From positions 8,976,629-9,040,628 of the forward strand of contig OU452228.1 of NCBI GenBank assembly GCA_911728455.2: DNA of 64,000 nt. The letters run 5' to 3'. The notes beneath the pieces were generated by a model. It searched no databases, was not told the DNA's origin, and saw nothing but the letters and a program-made list of their open reading frames with translations. The position numbers were made by a program, and so were the translations under genes. How positions within the stretch are numbered: position 1 is the stretch's first letter; every line of letters starts with the position of its first letter. Positions 11,246 to 22,859 of the stretch are shown here, one piece after another. The stretch is from Marthasterias glacialis (lineage: Eukaryota; Echinodermata; Asteroidea; Forcipulatida; Asteriidae).

Positions 11246-11779
11246 GTGTAAAATGTCAGTGTATTTGATACCCTTCCAGTGTGAAACTTGTTAACATCCA
11301 GTGACGTCACATTTCGAATATATGGGTCCGTACATTTTTGTCTGGGAAGCTTTTAGTTCAATCCTGAATTTCTATGATGTTCAATCAAAACGACGTTGAA
11401 TTTGACCTTTTGACGTACCAACAATGTCCTGTGTGGAATCTACTGACCCATTTGTTGTTAACATCCAATGATGTCATGTTTCAAATTTCATTCCGAAAGA
11501 GTATAAAAAAGAAAACACATTTTAAACCGTTGTTTATATGAGGTTAGAGACTTGCGATATTTTGTCCACTTTCATATGGTTTCTGTCTATCATGTCTATT
11601 GGACAATGAGCACATTACATAAATAAACACAAGCCCCTCTTTAACTCATCGCTTTCCAAACTCCCTCTTCTCACCTTGGTTTCCAACCCTCATCGTAAAT
11701 CAGGCCTTTTAATGGACCACCTTCATGGACAATAAAAATAAGAGGAACATTTTTTTTAAGGGATGATGTATATTTCATA
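11246..11779. other. No feature recognised
   Basis: Two similar words (AACATCCAGTGACGTCA at about 11293 and AACATCCAATGATGTCA at about 11460) suggest an old internal duplication. Otherwise unassigned. Confidence 0.4.
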
Positions 11780-11880
11780 AGCAGGACAGTTCTCTTCAGA
11801 ACTAAGTAAGTCTCCTGAATTCCGAAATCTTAACTGCGGTTAGTAGAGTAAATAGTAGGACAAATTTTCACAATCTACAC
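11780..11880 (+). repeat. Single decayed unit related to the 78-bp minisatellite
   Basis: It carries GCAGGACAGTTC, CAGAACTAAGTAAG and GTAGAGTAAATAGTAGGACA, recognisable as the minisatellite unit at 7639-8737 but about 3 kb away and diverged. Confidence 0.65.
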
Positions 11881-12121
11881 AGTAAAGTGGATATAATCAC
11901 ATGGTGTTACCGCAGTTTGAAAGTACATTGATACCTCACCATGCAATGCCTCAAACCCAAATATATATTTTGTTGTTGGAAAGGTAGATTCGCTGTCATC
12001 CTCTTGTTTATAGCAAACACACCGTGCAACCAAGATGTGAAAATTTCATCATCTTTGGAGGTCGGGTTTCAGTGAAAAGAACAGTTTCTGGTTTGTCAGG
12101 GAGTTTGTTGACATTCATCTA

Positions 12122-12542
12122 GCCTCTCTTTGTGGCTTGGATAGCTGTGTAGCCGTGAAGCGACTGTAGCCGTGAAGCGACTGCAGTGAAGACCAAGTCA
12201 GCATGCAACCACCTGTGGCGAAGCCACACGGCCCTTTTCCAACTTGATTTTGCATTTTTTTGTAGTTGAATTATTCATTAACGCTTCAAACATAAATCAT
12301 TCATGATTTGTATGCAAATAAGTGAAGTGTTGAAAATTTTGTACCAATCACAATGCAGACTGGGTTAATGTATGCTGACCCCATCGCTTATGATTGGGTA
12401 GCAAAAATCGAGATATAAAGAAAAACATTAGACATTCCTGACATGTTGGAAAAGGCCTTTTGGCTTCACCACTTGTGCGCGCTGACTTGGTCTTCACAGC
12501 AGTGGCTTCGCAGCCACAGAGCTGTCTAAGCCACGAAGGCCT
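12122..12542. mobile_element. TIR element with about 110-bp arms
   Basis: The left arm carries GTGAAGACCAAGTCAGC and GGCCCTTTTCCAAC; the right arm carries GTTGGAAAAGGCC and GCTGACTTGGTCTTCAC in reverse order. A 17-bp word GTAGCCGTGAAGCGACT is duplicated in tandem inside the left arm only. It is a non-coding foldback or MITE-type element of about 420 bp. Confidence 0.85.
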
Positions 12543-12599
12543 TGACAAAAGACTAACATTCATCAGGTTTATTATTGATGCAATTCAAATAAGCCACAG

Positions 12600-13280
12600 T
12601 GATTTTTGGGGGGGTGTTTAAAAGTGCTAATTCCCGGACTTGGATGGTATTGGGTGAGAACATCTCACTGTTGTAATTAGTACTGGCATGAAATTTGTTA
12701 CAGATTAGAGCTTTCAGATTGAAACTAAGATTTTTTTTTTTTTTTCGATAGTTATCAATACTGTATTTATCTTAAAGAAGTATTTGAACATGCTTTCAAA
12801 ATGACCGTGAAATGGCTCTTCAATATAGGGTCAAATGGTTAAATTGTGTAGTTTTAAAAGGAAACTAATCTGCGAAAATGACAAATTTGAGGCACGTTCT
12901 TCTTTGTTTAGCCCTCAGACAATTATTAAGATTATTATTAATTTTTTTTTATTTGTGGTAATTGAACTAATGATCTTGGGTTTTGTTTTTTGTTTTTTTT
13001 GGGGGGGGGGATTGGGATATTCCTTTTTTTTCTTCTATATTGTGTCTAATTAAATTATTTTGCTTTTTGCTTATTGGTTAATTTGTTTTGATACTATTGT
13101 ATTTTTTCCTAATTTTTTTGTGTGTATTGGATGGAATATAATTGTTTATTTCTATTGATAGAATTTTTGATGTATTTTAAAGTTTTTAAATTTGTACAAA
13201 TCATGTAATTCGGCCTGCTGCTGTGAAAGTGATTTGTTTTGTTCAAATAGACCATTTCAATTAAATCAATTATCAACAAT
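12600..13280. other. No feature recognised
   Basis: Very T-rich DNA with T and G homopolymers (for example near 12730, 12950 and 13000). No exon or repeat copy was identified. Confidence 0.45.
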
Positions 13281-13282
13281 TG

Positions 13283-13440
13283 GTTGAGCTGTGTGGTCTA
13301 ATGGTTATGCCTGAACTTTTTGAATGAGCTCTTTGGTTCAAATCCTATTGGTTTTTGTTTTGTTTTGTTTTTTCAATTCAGGACTCTGGGAAAATGTATG
13401 CTGTGCTTTACACCACACATTAGCATTGGGTAAAACCCCC
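13283..13440 (+). mobile_element. SINE-B-like tRNA-derived copy
   Basis: The head GAGCTGTGTGGTCTAATGG (box A) and GGTTCAAATCC (box B) are followed by TTCAATTCAGGACTCTGGG and CACACATTAGCATTGGG. This is the same plan as the copies at 15473 and 46170. Confidence 0.7.
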
Positions 13441-13725
13441 CAAAAAGAATTAATAAAATAAACTCAATTTTAATTGACACCATACATACAAATATGCAGA
13501 AAATGCGTGATGAAACATAGTTCAGTGCTCTTTCTGAACGTGACCAGCTAATATGCCATAGAGTATTTACTAGAGGATGGAAATTTATTCACTCTTTTAG
13601 AAAACAAAGTGATGTTCTCCATTCTAAGTAATTAAGACACAGTTCCTCAGCATTAAGGGCACTTGGCTGTTGGTCATCTCTCTCTCTTGAGCATGGCTTT
13701 ACAGTTTGATTTGCCTTAATTTAAA

Positions 13726-14085
13726 CAGACAGTGTCGGTGGCTGAGCAGCCTAGTGCACCAGACTCCAGGTCTGGTGTTGTCTGTCAGAGTGTGGGTTCA
13801 GGTCCCAGGTCATTGCACTTGTGTCCTTGAGCGAGACACTCAAAACCAGTTTTTTTTAATAGACCTTATGCACATGACGTCATTTGAGTAGGGCGCCCTC
13901 GCCTAGAGGTCAAAATGGGGTTGTTCATTGGCCAATCCTATGCGCTGCGCGTACAAATCTCTGCGTTTCCATTGTTTCATCATCGATTTACCTCTAAGAT
14001 GGCGGCGTGATGACGTCAATGCATAAGGTCTATTCCTTTGCACAGGACGTATAAAGCCTTAAATCTTGGGTGTTGGGTAATATAG
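13726..14085 (+). mobile_element. SINE-A copy interrupted by a TIR element
   Basis: The tRNA-Leu-like head GGTGGCTGAGCAG and box B (GGGTTCAGGTCCC) lead into CTTGTGTCCTTGAGCGAGAC. The SINE body then resumes at GGACGTATAAAGCC after the element at 13858-14034. Compared with the copy at 10835-11245, the two halves flank the insertion as expected. This gives a relative age: the SINE landed first. Confidence 0.8.
13858..14034. mobile_element. 177-bp TIR element with two CRE and one YY1 word
   Basis: Perfect outer ends AATAGACCTTATGCA appear in inverted orientation, continuing to TGACGTCA in both arms (13875-13882 and 14011-14018). AAGATGGCGGC (13996-14006) matches the YY1 core. TGACGTCA is the full palindromic cAMP-response (CREB/ATF) site. 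The element is nested in a SINE-A copy, so it is younger than that copy. Confidence 0.9.
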
Positions 14086-14385
14086 CGTCATTCCATTTTT
14101 GTGCAAATTCTTGATGTACTCAATGCTGTTAACATTTGCCCCAAGTTTTAGGACCTAATTCGTAATAGTTTTGTAGTTATACTAATTAGCATAACCAACG
14201 AATCATACATTTTAATTTTTTTTTGTTTTTACTAAGTAACTTATCAATATTTGCCACTTTATCAATGAAAAAACATAGGGCTGGCATGGTGCCAAATCAG
14301 GGGTGGTTTGACTTTTGCGTTTTTACAAAGTGACAAATCCATTTATCAATAGTGGCTTTGTTTGTTTATTTGTTGTTGTTTTTTC

Positions 14386-15441
14386 AAATTGACAAACCTA
14401 AATATACATTAGTTTGTACACAGCACTCTGTGGGCAGGTCTGTTTTGGAGGTTTTATGAAGTAACAAATTGTAACAAAAAGTAACAAGATTGAAAAAAAT
14501 ACTGACAGTTCTGTATGACTGAAGAATTCAGCTTTATTTTGATGGTAACTCTAAAACAAACAAAAAAGAATAAGCAGTCTCCTGAACGAAAGTTGGAAAA
14601 AATAATTCAACTTCAAACGTGAGTTTCTAAAAACACGTATTTTTAGCTGCGGGGCTAATTCGCCACTTCGTAAAAACGGCTACGATATGTTATAGAAAAA
14701 GTTTGCACTGGCTTGCATGGCTGCTGGTTGTGACGCAGCACATCACAAGGTGTGATATAAATGGTCTCATCCTTCAAAATAACTCCTACCTACCGTAAAA
14801 TAATGAGGGCTTTGTGAAGCTTGTTACAGTGTCCCGTATCAATAGCATGTATTATTAGTATGAATGTTACTGCATTAATAACAGGAAACCATTGGTGCTT
14901 GATTGCTCACTTCATCAGCGATCGACTTTGTCCTTAATGATGTTCAGGGTTGACCGCACTCTGTCTAAACAAGCGTTACATTTCATGTTACAAAAATCCC
15001 CAAAGAGTGGTGTAAAGTCATAACATAGCTGTTGTGTTTAATGATGAGTGTCTGGAATGGAGCTGTACATGCACAGTGCAATGAGTAGAGTTGTAACTTG
15101 CCTAGATCTGGGTCATCCATGTGTTTATGTACAAAGCTATGTCAAAAATGCCGGTGGATTTTTGTTCGCAGGATGATTCTGGAAAGCGCCGGGTATAGAG
15201 TGCTTATCACACTTTGAATTATTTTTTCCAACTTTCGTTCAGGAGACTGCTTATTCTTTTCTTTGTTTTAGAGTTTACCATCAAAATAAAGCTGAATTCT
15301 TCAGTCATACAGAACTGTCAGTTTGTTTTTTTTTCAATCTTGTTACTTTTTGTTACAATTTGTTACTTCATAAAACCTCCAAAACAGACCTGCCCACAGA
15401 GCGCTGTGTACAAACTAATGTATATTTAGGTTTGTCAATTT
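14386..15441. mobile_element. 1.06-kb element with about 220-bp TIRs
   Basis: The arms 14386-14608 and 15217-15441 are inverted near-copies. Landmarks are AAATTGACAAACCTAAATAT at the tip, CTGTGGGCAGGTCTGTTTTG, GAATTCAGCTTTATTTTGATG and GCAGTCTCCTGAACGAAAG at the inner end. The inside, about 600 bp, has no protein-like ORF, so this is a non-autonomous long-TIR (foldback) transposon. The low arm divergence suggests a fairly recent insertion. A diverged relative of one arm occurs at about 23430-23600. Confidence 0.93.
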
Positions 15442-15472
15442 AAAACTAAAATAATATTTACAATTATTAAGT

Positions 15473-15735
15473 TGTTGTCATACCTGGTGCTAATATATAG
15501 AATTCAAACTGTCCTCTACCAGGTATGCTTGGTGGTCTAGTGGTAAGACACCTGCTTTTGAATGTGGGGGTCGTAGCTGTGAATCCCACCCGAGTAGTGT
15601 GCCTGAGGATTTGGGTTTTTTTTTTGGTTGTCAACAAGACTTTGGAAAAGCATTGAGTATACAATGCTGATCACACATTGGTTTAGGGTTAAACCAAAAT
15701 AATATTCCTTATCCCTGATGCTGTTATTACATTGA
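15473..15735 (+). mobile_element. SINE-B, near full length
   Basis: It has box A GGTGGTCTAGTGGTAAGACA, a box B-like GTGAATCCCACC, then GAAAAGCATTGAGTATACAA, TGCTGATCACACATTGG and TTATCCCTGATGC. The next copy follows at once in the same orientation. Confidence 0.85.
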
Positions 15736-15743
15736 TTAAGTTA

Positions 15744-15945
15744 ATGCTGTACCCCCCGGTGCTAACATAGAGGGTTCAAACTGCCCACTCCCAGGCATGC
15801 TCGGTGGTCTAGCTGTAAGACATCTGCTCTAGGATGTGGAGTCCTAATTTTTTTCTACAACATCTGGCTAAAGCACTCAGTAGGCCTATACACTGTGTAT
15901 CGCACATCAGTAAAACCCAGTAATATTCCTACGTAAAAGCTTGAA
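15744..15945 (+). mobile_element. SINE-B, second tandem copy
   Basis: It contains CGGTGGTCTAGCTGTAAGAC, a lost box B, then AAAGCACTCAGTAGG and TATCGCACATCAG. It lies directly behind the first copy, so either one unit duplicated or two inserted at the same hot spot. More diverged than its neighbour. Confidence 0.75.
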
Positions 15946-16019
15946 ATATTGTACGGCCATGTATTTAGAGACATTGTCATGTCCATTAGCGACAAAAAAA
16001 AGTTGCTGTACTTTCCCCC

Positions 16020-16185
16020 CGAAATAATTCATGCTCTTTGGATCCATTTGATGAAACCTGTTTCCAAAAGCCTCTTCTTTAATTCATAACTCCAGTGGTT
16101 ATCAAAAGGTGGAATTGCCATCATTTCAAACGAATCTCCCAAGATGTGGATCCAATTTCCAGACTCTTTTGTAATTAATGGCTCT
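16020..16185 (+). repeat. Dispersed repeat, mate at 59335-59495
   Basis: The shared order is AACTCCAG(T/G)GGTTA, GTGGAA(T/A)TGCCATCA, a CCCA(A/G)-type link, GTGGATCC and TTCCAGACT. Family unknown. The copy at 59.3 kb lies in the same orientation. Confidence 0.65.
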
Positions 16186-16189
16186 CACA

Positions 16190-17350
16190 CCCTGTCTATC
16201 AGTACTTTTATTCTCTTCAGTGCATTATAGAATCTACACATTGAGAAATTACATTCACAATCAATGTACGTATTTTGGGCTGCAGGTATACATGTATGTA
16301 CAGCCACCTTTATACACACCCATGCTTCAATTTTAACACGCATGCAAATATGCAGAATACTTGCTTGATATTGTTCTGAAGCCATCCATCAGGCCCGCAC
16401 ATGACACAAACATGCCTGCGCCCGGGAGGTTTTTACAAATTCTTGGGGCATCCAGAAACATGAATTAGCACTCGGGTCAATATATCAGACAGGCATCGTT
16501 TCTGCTGATCAACTGGTTTCCTCGCTTTGGGTTTCTCAGCTGTGCCATTGAAAACAGAAAAACATGGTACAAAGTCTTGCTGTGCCTGGAAATTCTTCTT
16601 TCTCTCTCTCTCTCTCTTTTTTGGAGCAAACTGCAGATATGTGCCTGATATTTATATATGTATATAGTTATTATATGAATAGTTCTATTTTTGTATAGTA
16701 TTCTTTTGCTGCACACTGATTCTTTATGCGAATGCTGTATATGGATCGCCATGGTGATAAGATTATAAACAAAAGTTAGGATCCAACTGCCATTGGATTC
16801 CTTTTTGGGCTTTAAATTTGTCAGCGTTTGCTTTTCCAGGGGATTTGCAAATGGACTTTTTACAAGCCATGCATGCAATGAGAAAAGAGGTTCACAGTTT
16901 GTAGATGGTTTTGTTCTGAACTCATCACAAATTGTGCCAAATTTTTTTCTTGGATTTCTGGACAAAAATGCTGCGTTCAAGTTGAAGTAAACGTCAGATA
17001 GTTAAAAGGCTGAACAGTTCTGAGAATGATAATTTATTTGAATTATTTGCATGTTTCTTAAACTCGTAAATCTTTTTAGCCTTGGGGGCCACTTCTCAAG
17101 TTACCATCCCCTCCTGGTTGTCTGTTCAATCAAATGAATAATTTAAAGGGTTTTTTAAAAATAATGTCTACAGTTGTGTGACTGATCAGTCATTGATCTC
17201 CGAGTGTTTGAGAAAAGGGGAATGCTCAGAGTGATATGTGTACCTTACACTTGCTGTAAAGGATTGAAACCTGAATCGGCATCATATTATCTGTTGGAGT
17301 TAAGCGACACATTTAGCTGTTGAGATTAAAAGCGAGCCACATTTCTACTT
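16190..17350. other. No feature recognised
   Basis: The interval contains a short CT microsatellite near 16598-16618. The longest ORF in the window (minus strand, 16477-16980) passes through this microsatellite and has no recognisable domain. Confidence 0.5.
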
Positions 17351-17369
17351 GCTAAAGTTTTGTCAACAT

Positions 17370-18230
17370 TGTCAATGTTGTACCCTGTCTTGATTCAAAG
17401 AGAGTAAGCAACTGGTAGTCACAGTTTTGCCAACATTGCCATTTCTGAAACTCATCTTGAAGCAGACCGGCAAGTTTCAAAATATTACAAGTGTTGTGTT
17501 TATCTTGATTCAAAGACAGTGAACATACCGAAAGCAGCAACTTTGACAACATTACTATTGCTGTACCTTATCTTGATTCATAGAGAGTAAGCACGTGCAT
17601 TGTAGCAGTGCCAGACATATAATGATGCTGTATCTTGTTTTGATTAAAACATAGGGAAAGCCCACCAGTAGCAGCAATGTCAATGAACCATACTTGATCT
17701 TGATTCAAAGAGACTGAACAAGCAAGTGGTCGCAACAACACACTATTGTTGTGCCTTATCTTGATTCAGAAAGAGTAAGCACGCTAGTAGTTGTTCACCA
17801 ACATATCTGCTTCTGTAACAGCTTGATTTATGGGGAGTAGACGTACCAGTAGCAGTAGCTATGCCAACAGTAACCACTGCTGTACCTTATCTTCTTAACT
17901 CAGTAAGAGCAGGCACACTGGTTGTTGTTTACAAACATTACAGCATACGATGCCCGATATATGTGGTAGAGGAAGCACCCCCCAAATGTTCCCATTCTCT
18001 AACACACTCTTCCTCTCTTGTACAGAAGCACCCCCCCCCCCAAATCCCCAGAGATTTCTAGAACACAATGAAGACACAGTAGGAGCGGGGTACACCCTGC
18101 CACATATCGAGCACCAAATGACCGCTTCTGTAACATATTGATGTATAGATATTACCCACCACTGCCAATAGATATGCCAACACTTAAACCACTGATGTAC
18201 CTGATCTTGATTCAAAGCGTGGATTTTTAA
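17370..18230 (+). repeat. Degenerate tandem array, TATCTTGATTCAAAGAGAGT motif
   Basis: Roughly every 60-65 bp a variant of TGTACCTTATCTTGATTCAA, then AGAGAGTAAGCA, occurs, alternating with CCAGTAGCAGCA-like words. Units are too diverged for a clean consensus by eye. Arrays of the same unit occur at 32230-32720 (same orientation) and at 44090-45547 and 53925-54300 (opposite orientation). Confidence 0.8.
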
Positions 18231-18239
18231 AGGTATACA

Positions 18240-19350
18240 GTGCCAGCAGTTTTTCAATCGTTATGGATTGTGTTCCATATCATGAGTCAAACTTATTAAG
18301 CAGAAAAGTAGCAGCAACTTCGCCTATAGATTATGTCCCCCTGTAGTTTTATTTTCTCGAGCAAACGGAGCTTACTGTCGGAAGGTTACGTGAACTCTTC
18401 CCTGTCTCTTTCTGGTCAGTAGCCTGGCATCTTCAGAGTATAGTAACATCAGAAAGGTGTATGGTGCTATACCTCAGGAGAATTGTGCTCTGTTCGGACC
18501 ATTAGTCACTGTCCCATCACTTCAGTGGTGCTGGGATTAGCTATAGATACCCAGAATCTTACCGGGATTGTTTGCTCTAATAATGAGAAGATTTGTCCAA
18601 ACCGGGCCAGGGGATTATTTAGGCCGATACCACGAAATCACTGCAGGACCCCACAAAAGGCTGAGTTTGTTGGCTTGACTTTATGAGAGGCCAGATCAGG
18701 TGTTGTGGACAAACATTAATTTTAAAAAGTGACTGGGGGTGGGAGAAAGGGGAGACGTTGTAGGAGGATATGCGAGGAATCAATACTGATGGGGTTATCT
18801 TTGTAAATGGTGGTTTAGGTAAACTATTGGAGATGGAAGAGGGGGGGGGGGGAAATGCCCACACGAAACAAACTTTGCAAACAATTTAACCACAATCCAT
18901 GCAACACTTGCAGGAGTGGTACAAGTTTTTCATCAAAACTTCCACAGGCTTTTATTGTTTCTGTATAAAGGACGGGTGCCATTTACTACATTGATCATAG
19001 GCCATGTAAACGTCTGTAATTGATAAATAATGAATCAGCTAAAAATATATATGTTACTATCACCTGTATTTATCTAAATTTATATATTTTCTAAGTGCAC
19101 TTCAGGATTTCCTACAAAAATAGGCCTTGCTCATGATGTGACTGCACAGGTGGAACAAGGAACATGACCAAAACATCTGAATTTCATTGCTACCATACAG
19201 GCACAGACTGTTGTGGTAGCACCAGCATTTCTGAATTTTTTTTCGATCCACCAGTGGCGTTACATGTAATACGTCAAAAGCCTGGTTTGATTTTGATTTT
19301 ATTATTCATTTGTTAATTTTTTTTTTTCATGGGGGAGGGGTTGTTCCCGA
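18240..19350. other. No feature recognised
   Basis: Unique-looking sequence with a G run near 18840. A short patch around 18480-18700 is less AT-rich but shows no splice-bounded coding segment. Confidence 0.45.
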
Positions 19351-19361
19351 GCGCATTATTT

Positions 19362-19580
19362 GAATTTTGGGGTGAACAAAGAAAAATTGACTGGAGTGGG
19401 ATTTGAACCTGTGACCACCGGCTAAACGTACGGACCCTTTACAAACCCTGGATAGCTCAGTTGGTAGAGCGTCGGTACGTACAGCCGGTGGTCGCAGGTT
19501 CAAATCCCGCTCCAGTCAATTTTTTTTTGTTCACCCCAAAATTTATTTAAAAATTTACCCAGTCAGTTTCCTTTGTGGCC
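19362..19580. mobile_element. Palindromic tRNA-like element, copy 1
   Basis: The right arm reads CTGGATAGCTCAGTTGGTAG (acceptor and box A), then GGTTCAAATCCCGCTCCAG (box B and acceptor), then a T9 Pol III terminator. The left arm is its inverted copy but lacks box A. Outer words TTTTGGGGTGAACAAAG and CTTTG-type TTCACCCCAAAA pair. Three related copies lie at 39421, 42722 and 61693. Confidence 0.9.
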
Positions 19581-19584
19581 TTAT

Positions 19585-20640
19585 TACAGCATTATTTTAA
19601 ATGGAATAAATTGGAAAATATTTATAAAGGAGGTCGCAACAGGTATATTTTTATAGCACATATCCTGTAAACTGGATTTGTACATTCCCTTGACATGAAT
19701 GATAACGCCCTTGGTTTTTATCTTTCTTCTGTTTTTGGAAGACTATTTTTTCCTATCTTGTTTACAATCAAGATACCTGTCACCACTTTGAACTTTAACC
19801 GAATCAATTTGTTCAAATGGCAGTCTCTGTCCTAATAGGAAAACAGCAAGGAATAGTAATAATCACAAGACTACAAAACTACACGTGTCCACCCAAATAA
19901 ATATCTAGGCAATATGATACAAAACAATTGTACACAAACATAGTTAAATATAAGAAAAGACAGTGCAGTACAATTACACTGAGTGAGAAAAGACTTCAGA
20001 CGATGGCGGGTAAGGTTATTCTCACGGGTGTATATCCCTGGGGGAATGGGGGATAAATCCCCCCTTACTTTTTGGAGCGGGGGTATGGCTCATAGGATCA
20101 CCCTCCCCCCACCCCCACCCCCACCCCCACCCCTCCGATTTTGCCAAGTGATGGAACACTTTTGCCTAATGCTCGACTCATATAAAGTAAACATAACGTA
20201 AAGTAAAAATGATAACAAAGTGATCAAGTTCTTACTTTTGCTGGAGACATTTTTCCTTTTCATAAAACAAAGACAAAAATTAAGGAGAAAATTACAAAAA
20301 GGTTAGGGTTTTGCTCAGAAGATAACACGGACAGTAAGGCTCAGAATGCAAAAGAGGGCAGTGTCATTAAAAACAATCACAGGGCCTGCTGCAGGCCCTG
20401 GTCCCAACGCTGTTACAGTTTACTGTGCGCTGTGTTGAGTATCCGTCCCCCTTTACCATACCTTGTGTCTGCCATGACAATAAAAAATAAAAAAAATGTT
20501 ATTTCACACTGGCAATTTACTGAAATTTTAGAATCACCCCCCCCCCCCCCCCCCCCCCGTTTCACTTTACAACACAGACTTACACCACTGTTTAGTTTGG
20601 TAAGCATAGTTTTTTGTGGTCAGCTACTTTTTTTTGCTTA
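19585..20640. other. No gene; C-rich tracts
   Basis: This region holds a (CCCCCA)n-like tract at about 20103-20133 and a long C run at about 20536-20558. Nothing coding was recognised. Confidence 0.5.
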
Positions 20641-20642
20641 AA

Positions 20643-20997
20643 GCCCCAGCTCATCATTGGTAGACTGACTGTAAATGCTTTCATCCTTTGCACAAATCAA
20701 GATATATGTAATAAAACCAGCCTGTGAAAATGTCAGCTCATTTCGCTGTTTCGTTTGCTAGAAAACAGTAACAATGCATTCGGCATTTTTGTACGCATTC
20801 CTCTAGGCAGAGTTTTCGTCTCACTGAGACGAAAAACTAACTTAGGATCTTATTTCATTTATTATTTACAGACGATAACACTTCAGGCAGAAATATTTCA
20901 AGGAAAGTTTTCAATCATCGTTGTCTTTATACCATGTAAGGTATATGTAAATCTGTGAACATTTATGTTTTTCTTCGTACCAATGTTGAGCTGGGGC
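20643..20997 (+). mobile_element. TIR element, GCCCCAGCTCA family
   Basis: The 355-bp element starts GCCCCAGCTCATCATTGGTA and ends TACCAATGTTGAGCTGGGGC, the inverted complement. Internal landmarks are CGATAACACTTCAGGCAGAA, ATATTTCAAGGAAAG and TTTATACCATGTAAGG. Diverged relatives occur at 22860, 24650 (minus), 35450 (minus) and 56585. It is non-coding. Confidence 0.92.
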
Positions 20998-20999
20998 AA

Positions 21000-21412
21000 A
21001 TGGGTCCCTGATTAGAAATCGTTCATCCATGGGCAACACCTTTAAGGTCAACAAATTGAGCAATACTACATTCACAGAAACTCAGTCTGCCCCACATTCT
21101 GGGCAAGTGTGCTCTAAAAACATGGAAACCCACTTGAAGTAATCTATAGTCTGGGACATTTATGGTCATGGAGTCCAATGTTTGATATTCAAGATGTCTT
21201 GCCTCACTTTCTTTCAACTTGGTGTTTTAAAGTGAACATTCAGATTTGAGAAATCAAAAAAAAGAAGAAGAAGCTTACAACAGTAATGTTGCTTAGCAGA
21301 TCGGCTAAAATATCATTTTATTAATTATTATTATTATCAATTTCTGGTAATAAAACCAAGGATACCTTAAAAGCAAACTTAATCATTGTAAGTTGGAAGC
21401 CTCAGGAAACCT
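21000..21412. other. No feature recognised
   Basis: AT-rich spacer between two TIR elements. Confidence 0.45.
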
Positions 21413-21605
21413 GGGCCCAATTTCGTAGAGCTGCTTAAGCACAAATATTAGCTAAGCACAACAAAATTATGCTTACCAGAATATGGTTATCAGCCAAAAT
21501 AGCATGTCACATATACCATCTGTGACTGGTATCCTGTTTATAGTTGCTTAGCAGACAATTTTTAAGCAGTATTTTCTGCTTAAACAGCTCTATGAAATTG
21601 GGCCC
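21413..21605 (+). mobile_element. TIR element, GGGCCCAATTTC family, intact
   Basis: It starts GGGCCCAATTTCGTAGAGC and ends GCTCTATGAAATTGGGCCC, with TGCTTAAGCA-type words next in. The interior has GCTTACCAGAATATGG and TGTGACTGGTATCCTG. The 193-bp family is one I associate with echinoderm genomes. Related copies are at 1024, 26818 and 51729. Confidence 0.93.
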
Positions 21606-21606
21606 T

Positions 21607-21760
21607 GTACACAAGGGTGTTTGCAATGAACCAGAAACACCAGGATAGACCCCTACTCTTCCACGATAACTGCTCTGGGTTCTTTTACGTGCACTACCCA
21701 TCCTAGTACACGGGACCTATGGCTTTACCTCCCATTCGAAGGACAAATTTTGTAACTGAT
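21607..21760 (-). mobile_element. SINE-A body fragment
   Basis: CTGCTCTGGGTTCTTTTACG, TACACGGGACC and GGCTTTACCTCCCATTCGA match the body of the SINE at 10835-11245. The tRNA-like head is missing. Confidence 0.75.
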
Positions 21761-21769
21761 AGTAGGTCG

Positions 21770-22444
21770 TTCATAATCTTCTGATTTACTCTCAGGAATT
21801 CAATTAGATTGTTATTAAATAGCCTGGAAAAAAGCATATAAAAGCCTATACCATATTTAGGTCAGGACTTGTACTCAATAAGAAGTATCCTCTTTTTTTC
21901 TTTATTTTTTTTCTTTTTATTTGCTGTTCTGGCTCAAATTTCATACCCTTTAAGAGAGTATGTCTCTTCATAAATTGAGTAATAAATAGGCAAAGATAGT
22001 ATAGGGATGAGGTCTTCACTGGGTGGTAATAACCGGGTTGGTGGCTGTTTGCTTTTATTGGACCGGAGCCGAAGGAAAAACAAATATTTGTTAAAAAAGA
22101 CCCCCCCAAAAAAAAAATAAATAAATAAAAAAAATAAAAATAAAAATAACTTTAAAAAAGTTGACCTTGCCATGGTAACAGCTGACCCCTGATGACAATG
22201 TTTTTGTTACAATCTGACCCTAGTAGATGAATATTAGGGGGAAAATTCAGAAAATTTGGTGGTGATTAGATGCAGCGTTAAAAAGCTACAGGCAAAAATA
22301 TGGTAGGGGCCACAATGGGGGGGGGGACTGAGGGCAACCCCCACCCCCAATCCCAGTCCTAATAGGGTTAAAGCACATGGGCAACAATGGTATTTGTCAA
22401 AGACCAGAATCTGCACTTTATGTGACCCAACATATGCATGAAAT
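21770..22444. other. No feature recognised
   Basis: A/T-rich (AAAT)n-like stretch near 22110-22150 and a G run near 22318. No exon. Confidence 0.45.
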
Positions 22445-22740
22445 AACAAAGCCGTGAAATATTAGTTGTAGTTTTTACCCATACACCGATGTGTGTTAAG
22501 CACTGTATACCCAGTACTGTCCTGAGTCCTGTAAAAAAAACAATATTCACAAGCATTTTTCTCGGGTGGGATTCGAACCCACGACCCTCGCCGTTCATGG
22601 GTTTGAATCCCACCCGAGAAATATGCCTGTGAATATTTTTTCACAGGACCTGGGAAAGTACTGAGCACACAGTGCTTAACACACATCGGTGTATGGGTAA
22701 AAACTACAACTAATATTCTTCATCCCCGATGCAAAAAATC
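22445..22740. mobile_element. Palindromic SINE-B (two copies head to head)
   Basis: The left half is a SINE-B on the minus strand (TTTTTACCCATACACCGATG, TTAAGCACTGTATACC, TTCGAACCCACG). The right half is the same element on the plus strand (GTTTGAATCCCACCCGAGAA, CACACATCGGTGTATGGG). Box B motifs nearly touch at the centre. The halves match over about 140 bp. Confidence 0.9.
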
Positions 22741-22859
22741 AACATCTATTATAAAGCTGTGAAAGTTTAAGCTCAACTGTCATCGGAGTCACCAAAAAAT
22801 AGTGTGCCCCCCCCCCTTGTGTTTTCACGGTTTTCAAACATTGTTTACTCAAAACAAAT

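Noticed and set aside
15522-15600. tRNA-like sequence with boxes A and B, considered as a true tRNA gene.
   Set aside because: The acceptor stem does not close, and the sequence continues into the SINE-B body found at several other loci.
16477-16980. Longest ORF in the window (167 codons, minus strand).
   Set aside because: It runs through a CT microsatellite (RERERERE), has no domain, and no splice or promoter context.
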